This document shows, one piece after another, positions 1 through 7,947 of a DNA stretch of 64,000 nt. A program made the translations under genes and the position numbers. Source of the DNA: UBA5436 sp050951845 (GTDB lineage: Bacteria > Bacillota > Clostridia > Saccharofermentanales > DTU023); NCBI GenBank assembly GCA_050951845.1, contig JBMNJV010000005.1:244443-308442 (forward strand), read 5' to 3'. The notes under the pieces were generated by a model that saw nothing but the letters and a program-made list of their open reading frames with translations, made no database searches and was not told where the DNA came from. Numbering within the stretch: the first letter of the stretch is position 1; each line of letters starts with the position of its first letter.

Positions 1-1952
1 GTTCCGTTCATCGCTTGTTTAATCTTCCGGATGAAGATTTCTTTGTTAACTATGTAGTCTTCAGGCGGTTTGGTTTCTTGGATTGTAACTGTGCCTAAAG
101 GGATTGCGGGGTAACCTTGTGCGGTTAAATAAAAGTTATCACCTGACACTTTGTAGTTATAGGTTTGACCGTTATAGGTAAAACTTTCTTGTCCTCTTCT
201 GAAATTTACAACTCCGTTCCCGTCAGTTCTCAGTACCCAGGTTCTGGCCGGAGTTACACCTAAAGTCCCGGGATCTACATTATCCTCATATTCTCCGTCA
301 TAAAATTTAACCGTAAATTCTGCCAAAGCTAAAAGTTCTTTTGTGTTGGCATCTTGTTTTTTCAGCAGAATAGAAATCGGATCATCCAACGGTTGATCCT
401 TGACCTTGATTTCAGTCGTTTTACCGGGTTCCAAGACCGCTTTATAAATCTTTTTGTCTGACAAAAAGCCTTTCGGAGCTTTCGTTTCTTTTATATAGCA
501 GGTACCGGCAGGCAGATTCGTTAAAACATTGGTTGAACCGCTGAGGGTGGTAATTAATGTACCTTTGGAGTTTATACCACTGTTTGCATCAGCTTCGGTT
601 ACATAAACACCATAGGTTGCTCCGGCTAAACTATAACAGTTATTGCCGTTTGTCACAGTCGGATCGGCCGATGATTTTAAGAGTTTTAAACCTGATTCTT
701 CCGGCACTTCGGTTGATTTTATTTGTGCTGTTTGATTAGGTTTTATTTCAACTCGGTGAACATCCGGATCAAGCTTAAAACCTTTAGATGCTTTGATTTC
801 CTTGACATAATATGTTCCGATCGCAATATCACTTATAATATTTGAACTGCCGTCTGACTTCGTGATAAGTAATTGTTCGACACCCTGCTCGTTTTTATAA
901 CGATTTCTGTCAGCATCGGCATCTGCTTTCGAACTATAAATAGCATACTCGGCATCAGCCAGAGAGTAATTCGAATTATTATTTGTAGCTGTGGGTTCAG
1001 AGGATACTTTCAGCAGTTTGAGTTTACCGGTTTCTTTGATTTCTATACTGCCGGATATTGCATGTATTACTTGCATGTTAGAACCAACCGCTACCGTACT
1101 CGGTGTCTGGGGCGTGTAATAAATATCAGCTGTGGGATTCAATAACTTAATCGTGCCTTCTTTTATTTTCGAATAAACAAATCCGTAAAAATTCAAAAAA
1201 GATTTAACTTCATTCCAGGTTGCAAAAGTTGTTACAGTTCCGCCGGTAGCCCTCACAATATCTGCATCAAATGAAAAATACCAACTGTAAAAAAATGCAT
1301 TTAGCGGACTTTTCAGCCCGGACACAGTTACTACATCAGCTAAATCTTCACCCGGTCTTTCTGTTTGCCAAGCATTAATCAATTTTTGTGTCACGGCATC
1401 AGATACACCTGGTTGTTGGATTATGCCGGATAAAAAGGCAAAAGCGGCGTGATTGATCAATTGTTGTTCATTGCCGTAATAATTAATAATCTTTTCTTTT
1501 AAATACCAAACCGGATAACGTTGATTGGTATATGCGCCAAAGAATTGTCGATAATTCTCGTTATTAACTTCCGTGGAATTGAGCGTTATTCTGTCGGTAT
1601 ATGTCGTTCCGGCAACAATAGTCGGATTGGCACAAAAAGCAATTTTTCCATTTATATGCATAGTGTATGTTTGCGGTGTATACAGACCGCCGTTGGTTAA
1701 AAATATTGCATCTGTACCATAAATCTGCTTCAAATCTGAAATTGCCTGATCTGTCAAATTCATAGTCAGTACACTCATCAAGTCACCGCTCGTACTCAGT
1801 GTATAACTGCCCGTACTATGATCTGCAGTTACTGCGGGTGGTGCCGCTTCCACTTGCGGGCTTGATATAACAGGAATCATACCGAGTATTATGCTTAATA
1901 CCAAAAGAAGCGTTAATCGCTTGTTCTGCTTTTTCACTTTAGTTTGAGTCAT
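1..1952 (-). CDS. SpaA-repeat surface adhesin/pilin-like protein, 5' part (3' end outside window)
   Basis: I translated this frame by hand: it is open for 650 codons from the ATG at 1952 to the window edge, so the C-terminus is missing. The start has an AAAGGAGAA ribosome site. Residues 1-36 form a Sec signal peptide. The segment around Cys107 (IAFCANP, followed by a GTTYT stretch) resembles the thioester-type N-terminal domain of Gram-positive adhesins. Three SpaA/Cna-B-like domains follow at about 308-415, 420-520 and 525-650. Each begins with a lysine-rich strand (KLKLLKVS, LKLLKSS, ISILLKKQD) and ends in a conserved Glu motif (YVKEIKASKGF, YIKETKAPKGF, IQETKPPEDY), the residues that form intramolecular isopeptide bonds in this family. 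A sortase signal would lie beyond the window. Likely role: covalently stabilised cell-surface attachment. The domain call is firm; the thioester is inferred. Confidence 0.85.
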   Translation of the reverse strand, partial: MTQTKVKKQNKRLTLLLVLSIILGMIPVISSPQVEAAPPAVTADHSTGSYTLSTSGDLMSVLTMNLTDQAISDLKQIYGTDAIFLTNGGLYTPQTYTMHINGKIAFCANPTIVAGTTYTDRITLNSTEVNNENYRQFFGAYTNQRYPVWYLKEKIINYYGNEQQLINHAAFAFLSGIIQQPGVSDAVTQKLINAWQTERPGEDLADVVTVSGLKSPLNAFFYSWYFSFDADIVRATGGTVTTFATWNEVKSFLNFYGFVYSKIKEGTIKLLNPTADIYYTPQTPSTVAVGSNMQVIHAISGSIEIKETGKLKLLKVSSEPTATNNNSNYSLADAEYAIYSSKADADADRNRYKNEQGVEQLLITKSDGSSNIISDIAIGTYYVKEIKASKGFKLDPDVHRVEIKPNQTAQIKSTEVPEESGLKLLKSSADPTVTNGNNCYSLAGATYGVYVTEADANSGINSKGTLITTLSGSTNVLTNLPAGTCYIKETKAPKGFLSDKKIYKAVLEPGKTTEIKVKDQPLDDPISILLKKQDANTKELLALAEFTVKFYDGEYEDNVDPGTLGVTPARTWVLRTDGNGVVNFRRGQESFTYNGQTYNYKVSGDNFYLTAQGYPAIPLGTVTIQETKPPEDYIVNKEIFIRKIKQAMNG

Positions 1953-2043
1953 AAACTTCTCCTTTATCTGCTAATTTGTTTTCTGACTTTTTCTACTTCT
2001 TGTTTTCCATTTTTAGAATTTCTTTACCTGCTTTCCGGACATC

Positions 2044-2080
2044 AAAAAAGCAAGCTAAAACTTAAAATTTTAACTTGCTT
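2044..2080 (-). terminator. Hairpin with T-run upstream of the adhesin gene
   Basis: The arms AAGCAAG(C)TAAAA (2048-2060) and TTTTA(A)CTTGCTT (2068-2080) pair with one mismatch. On the minus strand they are followed by TTTTTT, as in an intrinsic terminator. It lies about 90 bases upstream of the adhesin start and 240 bases beyond the rpsI terminator, so it may be a back-up terminator or a leader attenuator for the adhesin. Apart from the two hairpins I see nothing recognisable in the gene-free stretch 1953-2411. Confidence 0.55.
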
Positions 2081-2317
2081 AATTGAATTGATTTAATTTG
2101 AATTTATTTTTGAAATGTTGCTTGGATTATTAATCCAAGTACGATTTTGATTCTATATAAAAGCCTGTTGGCGGCAATCAGCTTAACCGGGCTTTACTAC
2201 ACCATCAATATACTTTTATTCTAAACAACTTAATACTTGTTTAACTTCTGATATTAAACAGCTTAACTCAATTTATAGAGAATTTCAATAATTAAAATAA
2301 TTTTTCGATTTAAACTG

Positions 2318-2345
2318 AAAAAAGGGAATGCCTTGTAACATTCCC
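2318..2345 (-). terminator. Intrinsic terminator of the rplM-rpsI operon
   Basis: On the minus strand GGGAATG, an 8-base loop and CATTCCC form a perfect 7-bp stem followed at once by TTTTTT, 66 bases after the rpsI stop codon. Confidence 0.85.
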
Positions 2346-2411
2346 TTCCATTTTCGGTATTGAAATTCGGATAAACCAAATTTTCGGATACAATGATTTG
2401 CAGATAACGAA

Positions 2412-2810
2412 TTAACGTTTTGAGAATTGCGAAGCTTTACGAGCTTTCTTAAGACCGTATTTTTTACGTTCTTTAACTCTGGAATCTCTGGACAAGAAAC
2501 CGTTTTTCTTGAGGGTTGCTTTATATTCATCAGCATCTGCTTCAACCAATGCTCTTGAAATGCCGTGACGTACCGCACCGGCCTGACCGGAAACTCCGCC
2601 GCCGTGAACATTGACCTTAATATCAAATTTCTCGCCTGAACCTGTTGCATTCAAAGGTTGCATAACAATATAACGCAAAGTTGCGATATCAAAATAATCT
2701 TCAAATTTTTTACCGTTGATTTCGATATTGCCTGTACCGGGGTAAAGACGAACTCTTGCTATTGCACGTTTACGACGACCGGTTCCATAATAAAAATCTT
2801 GATTTGCCAT
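2412..2810 (-). CDS. rpsI: 30S ribosomal protein S9
   Basis: Ribosomal protein S9 (uS9) of the small-subunit head; its C-terminal tail reaches the P-site tRNA. The 132 residues match the usual 130-135. Visible hallmarks are the N-terminal YYGTGRRKRAIARVRL strand, the central GGGVSGQAGAVRHGISRAL segment and the highly basic tail ending in SQFSKR. It lies 16 bases downstream of rplM on the same strand, the standard bacterial L13-S9 operon, and is closed by the hairpin at 2318-2345. Nothing is unusual. Confidence 0.98.
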   Translation of the reverse strand: MANQDFYYGTGRRKRAIARVRLYPGTGNIEINGKKFEDYFDIATLRYIVMQPLNATGSGEKFDIKVNVHGGGVSGQAGAVRHGISRALVEADADEYKATLKKNGFLSRDSRVKERKKYGLKKARKASQFSKR

Positions 2811-2826
2811 TTAATCGCTCCTTTCG

Positions 2827-3255
2827 TTAAATTTCCCAAACCTCAGGTTTTTGTGCTTGATTATTGTGTTCAGGTCCTGCATAAACTTTTAATTTTTTCA
2901 GCATTTGACGACCTAAAGCATTTTTCGGCAACATGCCTTTAACAGCTTTTTTAATGATTCTTTCAGGATGTTTTGCTCTGACTTCAGCCAAATTAACTTC
3001 CTTCAGACCACCCGGATAACCGCTGTGTCTGCGATACACTTTAGCGTTTTCTTTATTACCGCTTACTTTAATCTTGTCTGCATTAACAACAATTACATAA
3101 TCGCCTGTATCTAAAAACGGTGTGAACTCGGGTTTATGTTTACCGCGCAAAACAGTTGCAATCTCAGTCGCAACACGACCTAATATCTGGTCTGCAACAT
3201 CAATTACGTACCACTTGCGTTCAATTTCTGATGGTTTCGCAACATATGTTTTCAT
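2827..3255 (-). CDS. rplM: 50S ribosomal protein L13
   Basis: Ribosomal protein L13 (uL13), an early-assembly large-subunit protein. The start is placed at the ATG at 3255, giving MKTYVAKPSEIERKWYVID, the usual N-terminus. A GGAGGAAA ribosome site sits just upstream of it, whereas the in-frame ATG at 3270 lies upstream of that site and has none. The body carries the L13 signature (LGRVATEIATVLRGKHKP, then GDYVIVVNADKI and GMLPKNALGR). It is the first gene of the rplM-rpsI operon, with a consensus sigma-A promoter at 3316-3344. Length is about 142 residues, as expected. Confidence 0.98.
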   Translation of the reverse strand: MKTYVAKPSEIERKWYVIDVADQILGRVATEIATVLRGKHKPEFTPFLDTGDYVIVVNADKIKVSGNKENAKVYRRHSGYPGGLKEVNLAEVRAKHPERIIKKAVKGMLPKNALGRQMLKKLKVYAGPEHNNQAQKPEVWEI

Positions 3256-3315
3256 CAACTTTCCTCCCAATCGATATTTATTTAAATTATCATTTTACAA
3301 AAAACATGCTTTATG

Positions 3316-3344
3316 AATATACCTAAGCAATTGTGCATTGTCAA
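3316..3344 (-). promoter_or_regulatory. Sigma-A promoter of rplM-rpsI
   Basis: On the minus strand TTGACA (3344-3339), a 17-base spacer and TATATT (3321-3316) form a near-perfect housekeeping promoter about 60 bases upstream of the rplM start. Confidence 0.85.
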
Positions 3345-3429
3345 GTATTTTTCAAATTAGAGCAAGCTATCTTTGTTTTTCGTTGTTTTTCTCTATTTTA
3401 CTCGTATTTTCTCTTAAGGTAATTTCAAA

Positions 3430-4944
3430 TTAAGATTCAGGTTTTTTCGGTTTGGATTTTAGAATTGTATGAACTATCAACACAATAATTACTGCAAATA
3501 ACAAAATCCACATTACAAGCAAAAGATACTGCATCTTCTTCTGTCCCAGAAGAGATAAGAAAGAGTTGTCCTCCTGAGCCGGAGATTTTTCATTCTCTCC
3601 ATTGGCTGACGGTTGCTCCTTCTGCTTGTTTTGAACTTTTTGTTCCGGTTGGGCCGATTGATCTGAAGGATCAACATCGGCATTTTTCGGAGCGCCGGTC
3701 TGAGATGAATCTCCGGAGATAGTGTTCTTTTCCTGATCGGTATATTCAACTAAAGCAGCTATTTGTTCATCGGATAATTGTTCCTCTTTATAAAGTTGAG
3801 AAATATGACACAGATCCTGAAAGCCGCCAACTTCTTTCGCTATTTGAGGATTATCAGCTAAAAACTGATACGCTTCTTTTTCGGTCGGACACTCGGCTTT
3901 TTTTGCTCCCTCTTCCAACAAAGTACGCAAAAGAACCGAAACACTGAAAAATTCTCCCGGTTGATCAGCTAAGCTTCCGTTAAAAATAATTCCGCAGAGA
4001 TGTCTTCCGTCATAGGTATGAACCGTCGCAGATAAACAATTACCTGCAATATCAGTATTTCCGGTTTTCACCCCGTCAAAAGTATGTAAATATGCCGAAC
4101 TCAAATTCAAATCACCATGCAACATTAAGTAATTGCTGTTTATTACCATTGTCCAGGCTGTATAAGGATGGTAACTTGTAGGCTCGGAGGCATAGGCTCT
4201 GGTCGTTACCAATTTGCGGAAAATATCATGACTCATCGCTCTTTTGATAATTTTGACCAGATCACGCGGTGTGAAATGATGATCCTCCAAACCAAAACCC
4301 GCAGCATCAACCAAATGTGTATTCTCACAACCGATATCGGCTGCAAGTTCATTCATCATATTGGCGAAATTTTCTTCGGTGCCGCCATAAGTTTCCGCAA
4401 GTGCTCTGGCACATTCATTAGCTGATTGAACCATCATTAAATATAAAGCATTTTCTGTCGTGGTTTCTTCACCTGCGACAAAACCCGCTCTGGCAGAAAC
4501 AGGCGAAGGCAATGCCACAGAATAGTCGGAAAATACAACAGGTTTATTCAGATCAAAATCCGGAGATTCGATAACGGTCAAAGCTGTCATAATTTTAGTC
4601 ATACTGGCAGGATAGGCTACATCATCTACCCGATGCCCGAGCAAAACTTCTTCCGTTTCCATATCCGCAACGATATAATTCGATGCTGCTACCTGATCCA
4701 GAGTCGGATAAGTATGATTTTCTCTGCCGCCGGTCGGTATCCCTACAACTTTTCGCGGATAGAGCCAAGTTTGATCACCGGTAATTACTTTGATCGTTTC
4801 ATCTGCCTGAATTGAAACGTCAACTTGATCAGCATTTTCTTCAGCTAAAACAGCTGGTGTAAATAATTGCATACAAAACATGGTTAGCAAAATCAAAATA
4901 AATACTTTGCTGATTTCGGGAAATATACATTTAAATTTTTTCAT
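3430..4944 (-). CDS. Serine-type D-Ala-D-Ala carboxypeptidase (DacA/PBP5-like)
   Basis: Penicillin-binding protein of the S11 family, which trims the terminal D-Ala from peptidoglycan stem peptides outside the membrane. The catalytic motifs are SMTK (Ser114 nucleophile), SAN within QSANECA, and KTG within GVKTGNTD. Residues 1-34 are a signal peptide with a likely cut after AVLA. After the catalytic domain there is a Gln/Ser/Pro-rich low-complexity linker (about 405-455) and one C-terminal transmembrane helix ending KSKPKKPES; classic DacA proteins instead use an amphipathic anchor. The ATG at 4944 is preferred over the TTG four codons upstream because a GGTGG ribosome site precedes it. It stands alone between prfC, which is divergent, and rplM. 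Function is sure; the exact paralogue is not. Confidence 0.92.
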   Translation of the reverse strand: MKKFKCIFPEISKVFILILLTMFCMQLFTPAVLAEENADQVDVSIQADETIKVITGDQTWLYPRKVVGIPTGGRENHTYPTLDQVAASNYIVADMETEEVLLGHRVDDVAYPASMTKIMTALTVIESPDFDLNKPVVFSDYSVALPSPVSARAGFVAGEETTTENALYLMMVQSANECARALAETYGGTEENFANMMNELAADIGCENTHLVDAAGFGLEDHHFTPRDLVKIIKRAMSHDIFRKLVTTRAYASEPTSYHPYTAWTMVINSNYLMLHGDLNLSSAYLHTFDGVKTGNTDIAGNCLSATVHTYDGRHLCGIIFNGSLADQPGEFFSVSVLLRTLLEEGAKKAECPTEKEAYQFLADNPQIAKEVGGFQDLCHISQLYKEEQLSDEQIAALVEYTDQEKNTISGDSSQTGAPKNADVDPSDQSAQPEQKVQNKQKEQPSANGENEKSPAQEDNSFLSLLGQKKMQYLLLVMWILLFAVIIVLIVHTILKSKPKKPES

Positions 4945-5067
4945 AAATACCACCAAATTATTTTCAAAAATTCTGCTATTACAGAAGTCTTGGATATATA
5001 ATTATTAATAAATATTTCTTTTCAGAAAATCAAATTATTCACTTTAATCTCAGATAGTATAACATAA

Positions 5068-5096
5068 TTTTTATTCATAATGATTTTTGCTATAAT
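5068..5096 (+). promoter_or_regulatory. Candidate promoter of prfC
   Basis: A perfect TATAAT lies at 5091-5096, with only a weak TTTTTA 17 bases upstream. The remaining 120 bases to the start contain nothing else I recognise. Confidence 0.4.
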
Positions 5097-5220
5097 CTTG
5101 TAGGTTATGAAAAGAAAACAGTTTAACAGTCTGTAAATATCAAATCAACGATTAATATTGCAGCTACAAATTTGTAACCTATACTTATAAATGAAAGTGA
5201 ATAATTGATTAAAAGAATTT

Positions 5221-6867
5221 ATGAACAATCCAAATAAACAAATTGCTGCAGAAAAGCAAAAAACAAAATCTGAAATCGAAAGAAGACGTACTTTTGCGAT
5301 TATTTCTCATCCGGATGCAGGAAAAACTACGATGACGGAAAAGCTGTTGCTTTATGGCGGTGCAATCCATTTAGCAGGTACGGTTAAAGGTCGTAAAGCT
5401 GCCAAGCATGCAACTTCTGATTGGATGGAGATCGAAAAACAAAGAGGTATCTCCGTATCTTCTTCTGTTTTACAGTTTGAATATAATGATTATTGTGTAA
5501 ATATTTTAGATACTCCGGGACATCAGGATTTCTCGGAAGATACTTATCGAACATTATGTGCGGCCGATGCGGCTATCATGATGATTGACGGTGCCAGAGG
5601 AGTTGAAGAACAAACAATTAAATTATTCGAAGTTTGCCGGATGCGGGGAATTCCGATTTTTACATTTATCAATAAAATGGATCGGGCTGCCCGTGATCCA
5701 TTCGAATTGATGGATGAATTGGAAAAAGTCCTGGGTATTTTTGCCGTTCCGGTCAATTGGCCGATCGGTACCGATGGTGATTTTAAAGGTGTTTTTAACC
5801 GTAAATTAAATCGCATAGAAATATTTGATGATCAAAAACAAGATCATGGTGCCAGCATGGTCAAGGTTAAAGTTCAGGATCTTACGGATCCCGGTCTGGC
5901 AGAAAACATCGGTACTTATTACCATAATAAATTAATTGAAGATATCGAATTGCTTGATATCGCAGGGGACGAATTGGAATTGGACAAAGTAGCCCAAGGT
6001 CAACAAACTCCGCTGTTTTTCGGCAGTGCTTTGACAAACTTCGGTGTGGAATTCTTTTTGCAGGAATTCTTGCAAATGGCTCCGGCACCGGTTGCCCGTC
6101 ATTCCGATATCGGTGAAATAGATCCGGTTGAACATCCGTTCAGCGCATTTGTTTTCAAGATTCAAGCCAATATGAATCCGGCCCATCGTGACCGGATGTC
6201 TTTTATCCGTATCTGTTCCGGTAAATTCGAAAAAGATATGCAAGTAAAATTGGTACGTACCGGTAAACAGATCAGGCTGGCTCAACCGCAACAATTTATG
6301 GCGCAGGACAGATCACATGTTGAATATGCCTATGCCGGAGATATTATCGGTTTATTTGATTCCGGTCAATTTCAAATCGGTGACAGCTTAACCATTGGTC
6401 AGGATTTGGAATTTGAGGATATTCCGGTTTTTCCGCCGGAACATTTTGCCAGGGTTTCTGCCAAGGATTCGATGAAGCGTAAACAATTCCAGAAAGGAAT
6501 TACCCAATTAGCCGCAGAAGGCGCGATTCAATTGTATCAGCAACCTGATATCGGTACCGAAACTTATATCATCGGCGTGGTCGGAGTTTTGCAATTTGAT
6601 GTTCTGGAGCACAGACTTAATACAGAATATAATGTTGAATTATCCTTACAGCAAATCAATTATCATGTGGCTCGCTGGATCAGTTGGGCAGATCCGGCAA
6701 AAGCTAAACCGGCCAAAGACCTCATCATTGCTTCAAACAATTTATTGGTTGAAGATGAACAAAACAATCCGGTAATTCTCTTTGAGTCAAAATGGGCAAC
6801 CGGTTGGGTTTTACAACAAAATCCCGGATTGCAATTGAACTCAATACGAAATCAGGTAAAATTTTAA
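5221..6867 (+). CDS. prfC: Peptide chain release factor 3
   Basis: RF3, the translational GTPase that removes RF1/RF2 from the ribosome after termination. The G domain shows G1 SHPDAGKTTMTEKLL (about residues 30-44), RGISVSSSV, the G3 box DTPGHQDFSEDTYR and the G4 box NKMD. The RF3 core HATSDWMEIEKQRGIS separates it from EF-G. The C-terminal part has the FGVEFFLQEFL and GVVGVLQFDVLEHRL segments typical of the family. At 548 residues it is slightly longer than the usual ~525, through an N-terminal basic extension. The ribosome site (AAAAGAA) is weak. It has no operon partner: a tandem repeat and the next gene's own TATAAT follow it. Confidence 0.97.
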   Translation: MNNPNKQIAAEKQKTKSEIERRRTFAIISHPDAGKTTMTEKLLLYGGAIHLAGTVKGRKAAKHATSDWMEIEKQRGISVSSSVLQFEYNDYCVNILDTPGHQDFSEDTYRTLCAADAAIMMIDGARGVEEQTIKLFEVCRMRGIPIFTFINKMDRAARDPFELMDELEKVLGIFAVPVNWPIGTDGDFKGVFNRKLNRIEIFDDQKQDHGASMVKVKVQDLTDPGLAENIGTYYHNKLIEDIELLDIAGDELELDKVAQGQQTPLFFGSALTNFGVEFFLQEFLQMAPAPVARHSDIGEIDPVEHPFSAFVFKIQANMNPAHRDRMSFIRICSGKFEKDMQVKLVRTGKQIRLAQPQQFMAQDRSHVEYAYAGDIIGLFDSGQFQIGDSLTIGQDLEFEDIPVFPPEHFARVSAKDSMKRKQFQKGITQLAAEGAIQLYQQPDIGTETYIIGVVGVLQFDVLEHRLNTEYNVELSLQQINYHVARWISWADPAKAKPAKDLIIASNNLLVEDEQNNPVILFESKWATGWVLQQNPGLQLNSIRNQVKF

Positions 6868-6950
6868 GAAAAAATCATAGACGTAGTTGTAGTTACAAAA
6901 TCAGATAAATATCCTGGATTCAAAAAATCACGTACTGAATTTCGGATTAT

Positions 6951-7037
6951 TTGCTCAGAATACAGCGAAGTCCTTTTATTTGCTCGGAATACAGCGAAGT
7001 CCTTTTGTTTGCTCAGAATACAGCGAAGTCCTTTTGT
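6951..7037 (+). repeat. Three tandem copies of a 29-bp unit
   Basis: Copies lie at 6951-6979, 6980-7008 and 7009-7037. They start TTGCTCAGAATACAGCG and end in AAGTCCTTTT(A/G)T, and differ at only two positions. They fill the space between prfC and the flavodoxin-ferredoxin gene, just upstream of its TATAAT (7040-7045). Within each unit I see no strong stem. Confidence 0.95.
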
Positions 7038-7080
7038 TGTATAATTTATCTATCAGTAAATCCGAAAGGACAATTTTAAG

Positions 7081-7947
7081 ATGAAGATCAAAAATGTTTA
7101 CACCATATTTTTCAGCCCTGCAGGCAGTACCAAAAACATCGCTTGTCTTGTCGGAGATGGAATAGCTGACAAATTAGCTGTTTCAAATCATGAGATTGAT
7201 TTTACTTTGCCGCAACAGAGATTGCACGAGTATCATTTTACCGAATCTGATTTGGTTGTTTTCGCAATGCCTGTATATGCAGGACGTATACCTAACAAAA
7301 TATTACCTTTTGTTCAAAGTTTATTCTTGGGAGATAACACGCCCGTAATACTGATTTCTGTTTTCGGCAATCGCAATTTTGACGAAGCTTTGATGGAACT
7401 TAAAATCGAATTGGAAAAACAGAATTTTAATGCAATTGCCGCTGCTGCAATTGTCAGCCGGCATGTATTCTCCGAAAAAATCGCCAAAAACAGACCGGAC
7501 CGGCAGGACCTGCAAGAAATTCAACAATTTATTACAGATGTAACTCAACTGATCACAGACACAAAAGAAAATCCACAAAATCAGGAAACTCAAAGCAAGA
7601 CACAAGCTACCAAACTTGATCTGCCGGGGCATGATCCTGTCGGACCTTACTATACACCACTCGGCATTAATGGTGAACCGGTGCATTTTTTAAAAGCGAA
7701 ACCCGAGACTGATCTCAGTTTATGTATCGATTGTAAAGCTTGTGCCAAAGCATGTCCGATGGGCTCTATTTCAATAGATGATGTCAGTTCCGTTCCGGGA
7801 ATTTGCATTAAATGCCAAGCCTGTATCAAAATCTGTCCGACAAATGCCAAATATTTTGCAAATCCGGATTTCAGCTCACACATTAAAATGCTGGAAAAAA
7901 ATTATTCTGCCAGAGCTGATAATCATTTTTTCCTGGTTCAAGCTTGA
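7081..7947 (+). CDS. EFR1-family flavodoxin/4Fe-4S ferredoxin
   Basis: Cytosolic electron carrier with an N-terminal flavodoxin-like domain (FMN loop SPAGSTKNIA, residues about 12-21; VVFAMPVYAGRIPNK about 60-74) and a C-terminal two-cluster ferredoxin domain. The cluster motifs are CIDCKACAKACP and CIKCQACIKICP, both complete CxxCxxCxxxCP sets. The 288 residues fit the EFR1 family, which is common in anaerobic Clostridia and has no firmly assigned partner. AAAGGA (7065-7070) lies ten bases before the ATG, and TATAAT at 7040-7045 suggests its own promoter next to the 29-bp repeats. Its stop overlaps the convergent next gene by ten bases. Confidence 0.9.
   Translation: MKIKNVYTIFFSPAGSTKNIACLVGDGIADKLAVSNHEIDFTLPQQRLHEYHFTESDLVVFAMPVYAGRIPNKILPFVQSLFLGDNTPVILISVFGNRNFDEALMELKIELEKQNFNAIAAAAIVSRHVFSEKIAKNRPDRQDLQEIQQFITDVTQLITDTKENPQNQETQSKTQATKLDLPGHDPVGPYYTPLGINGEPVHFLKAKPETDLSLCIDCKACAKACPMGSISIDDVSSVPGICIKCQACIKICPTNAKYFANPDFSSHIKMLEKNYSARADNHFFLVQA

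Noticed and set aside
2285..2650. 121-codon minus-strand frame overlapping rpsI
   Set aside because: It is an alternative frame of rpsI and its terminator; the S9 frame explains the sequence.
6951..7037. CRISPR-like array
   Set aside because: The three units are contiguous with no spacers and no cas genes are near; they are simple tandem repeats.
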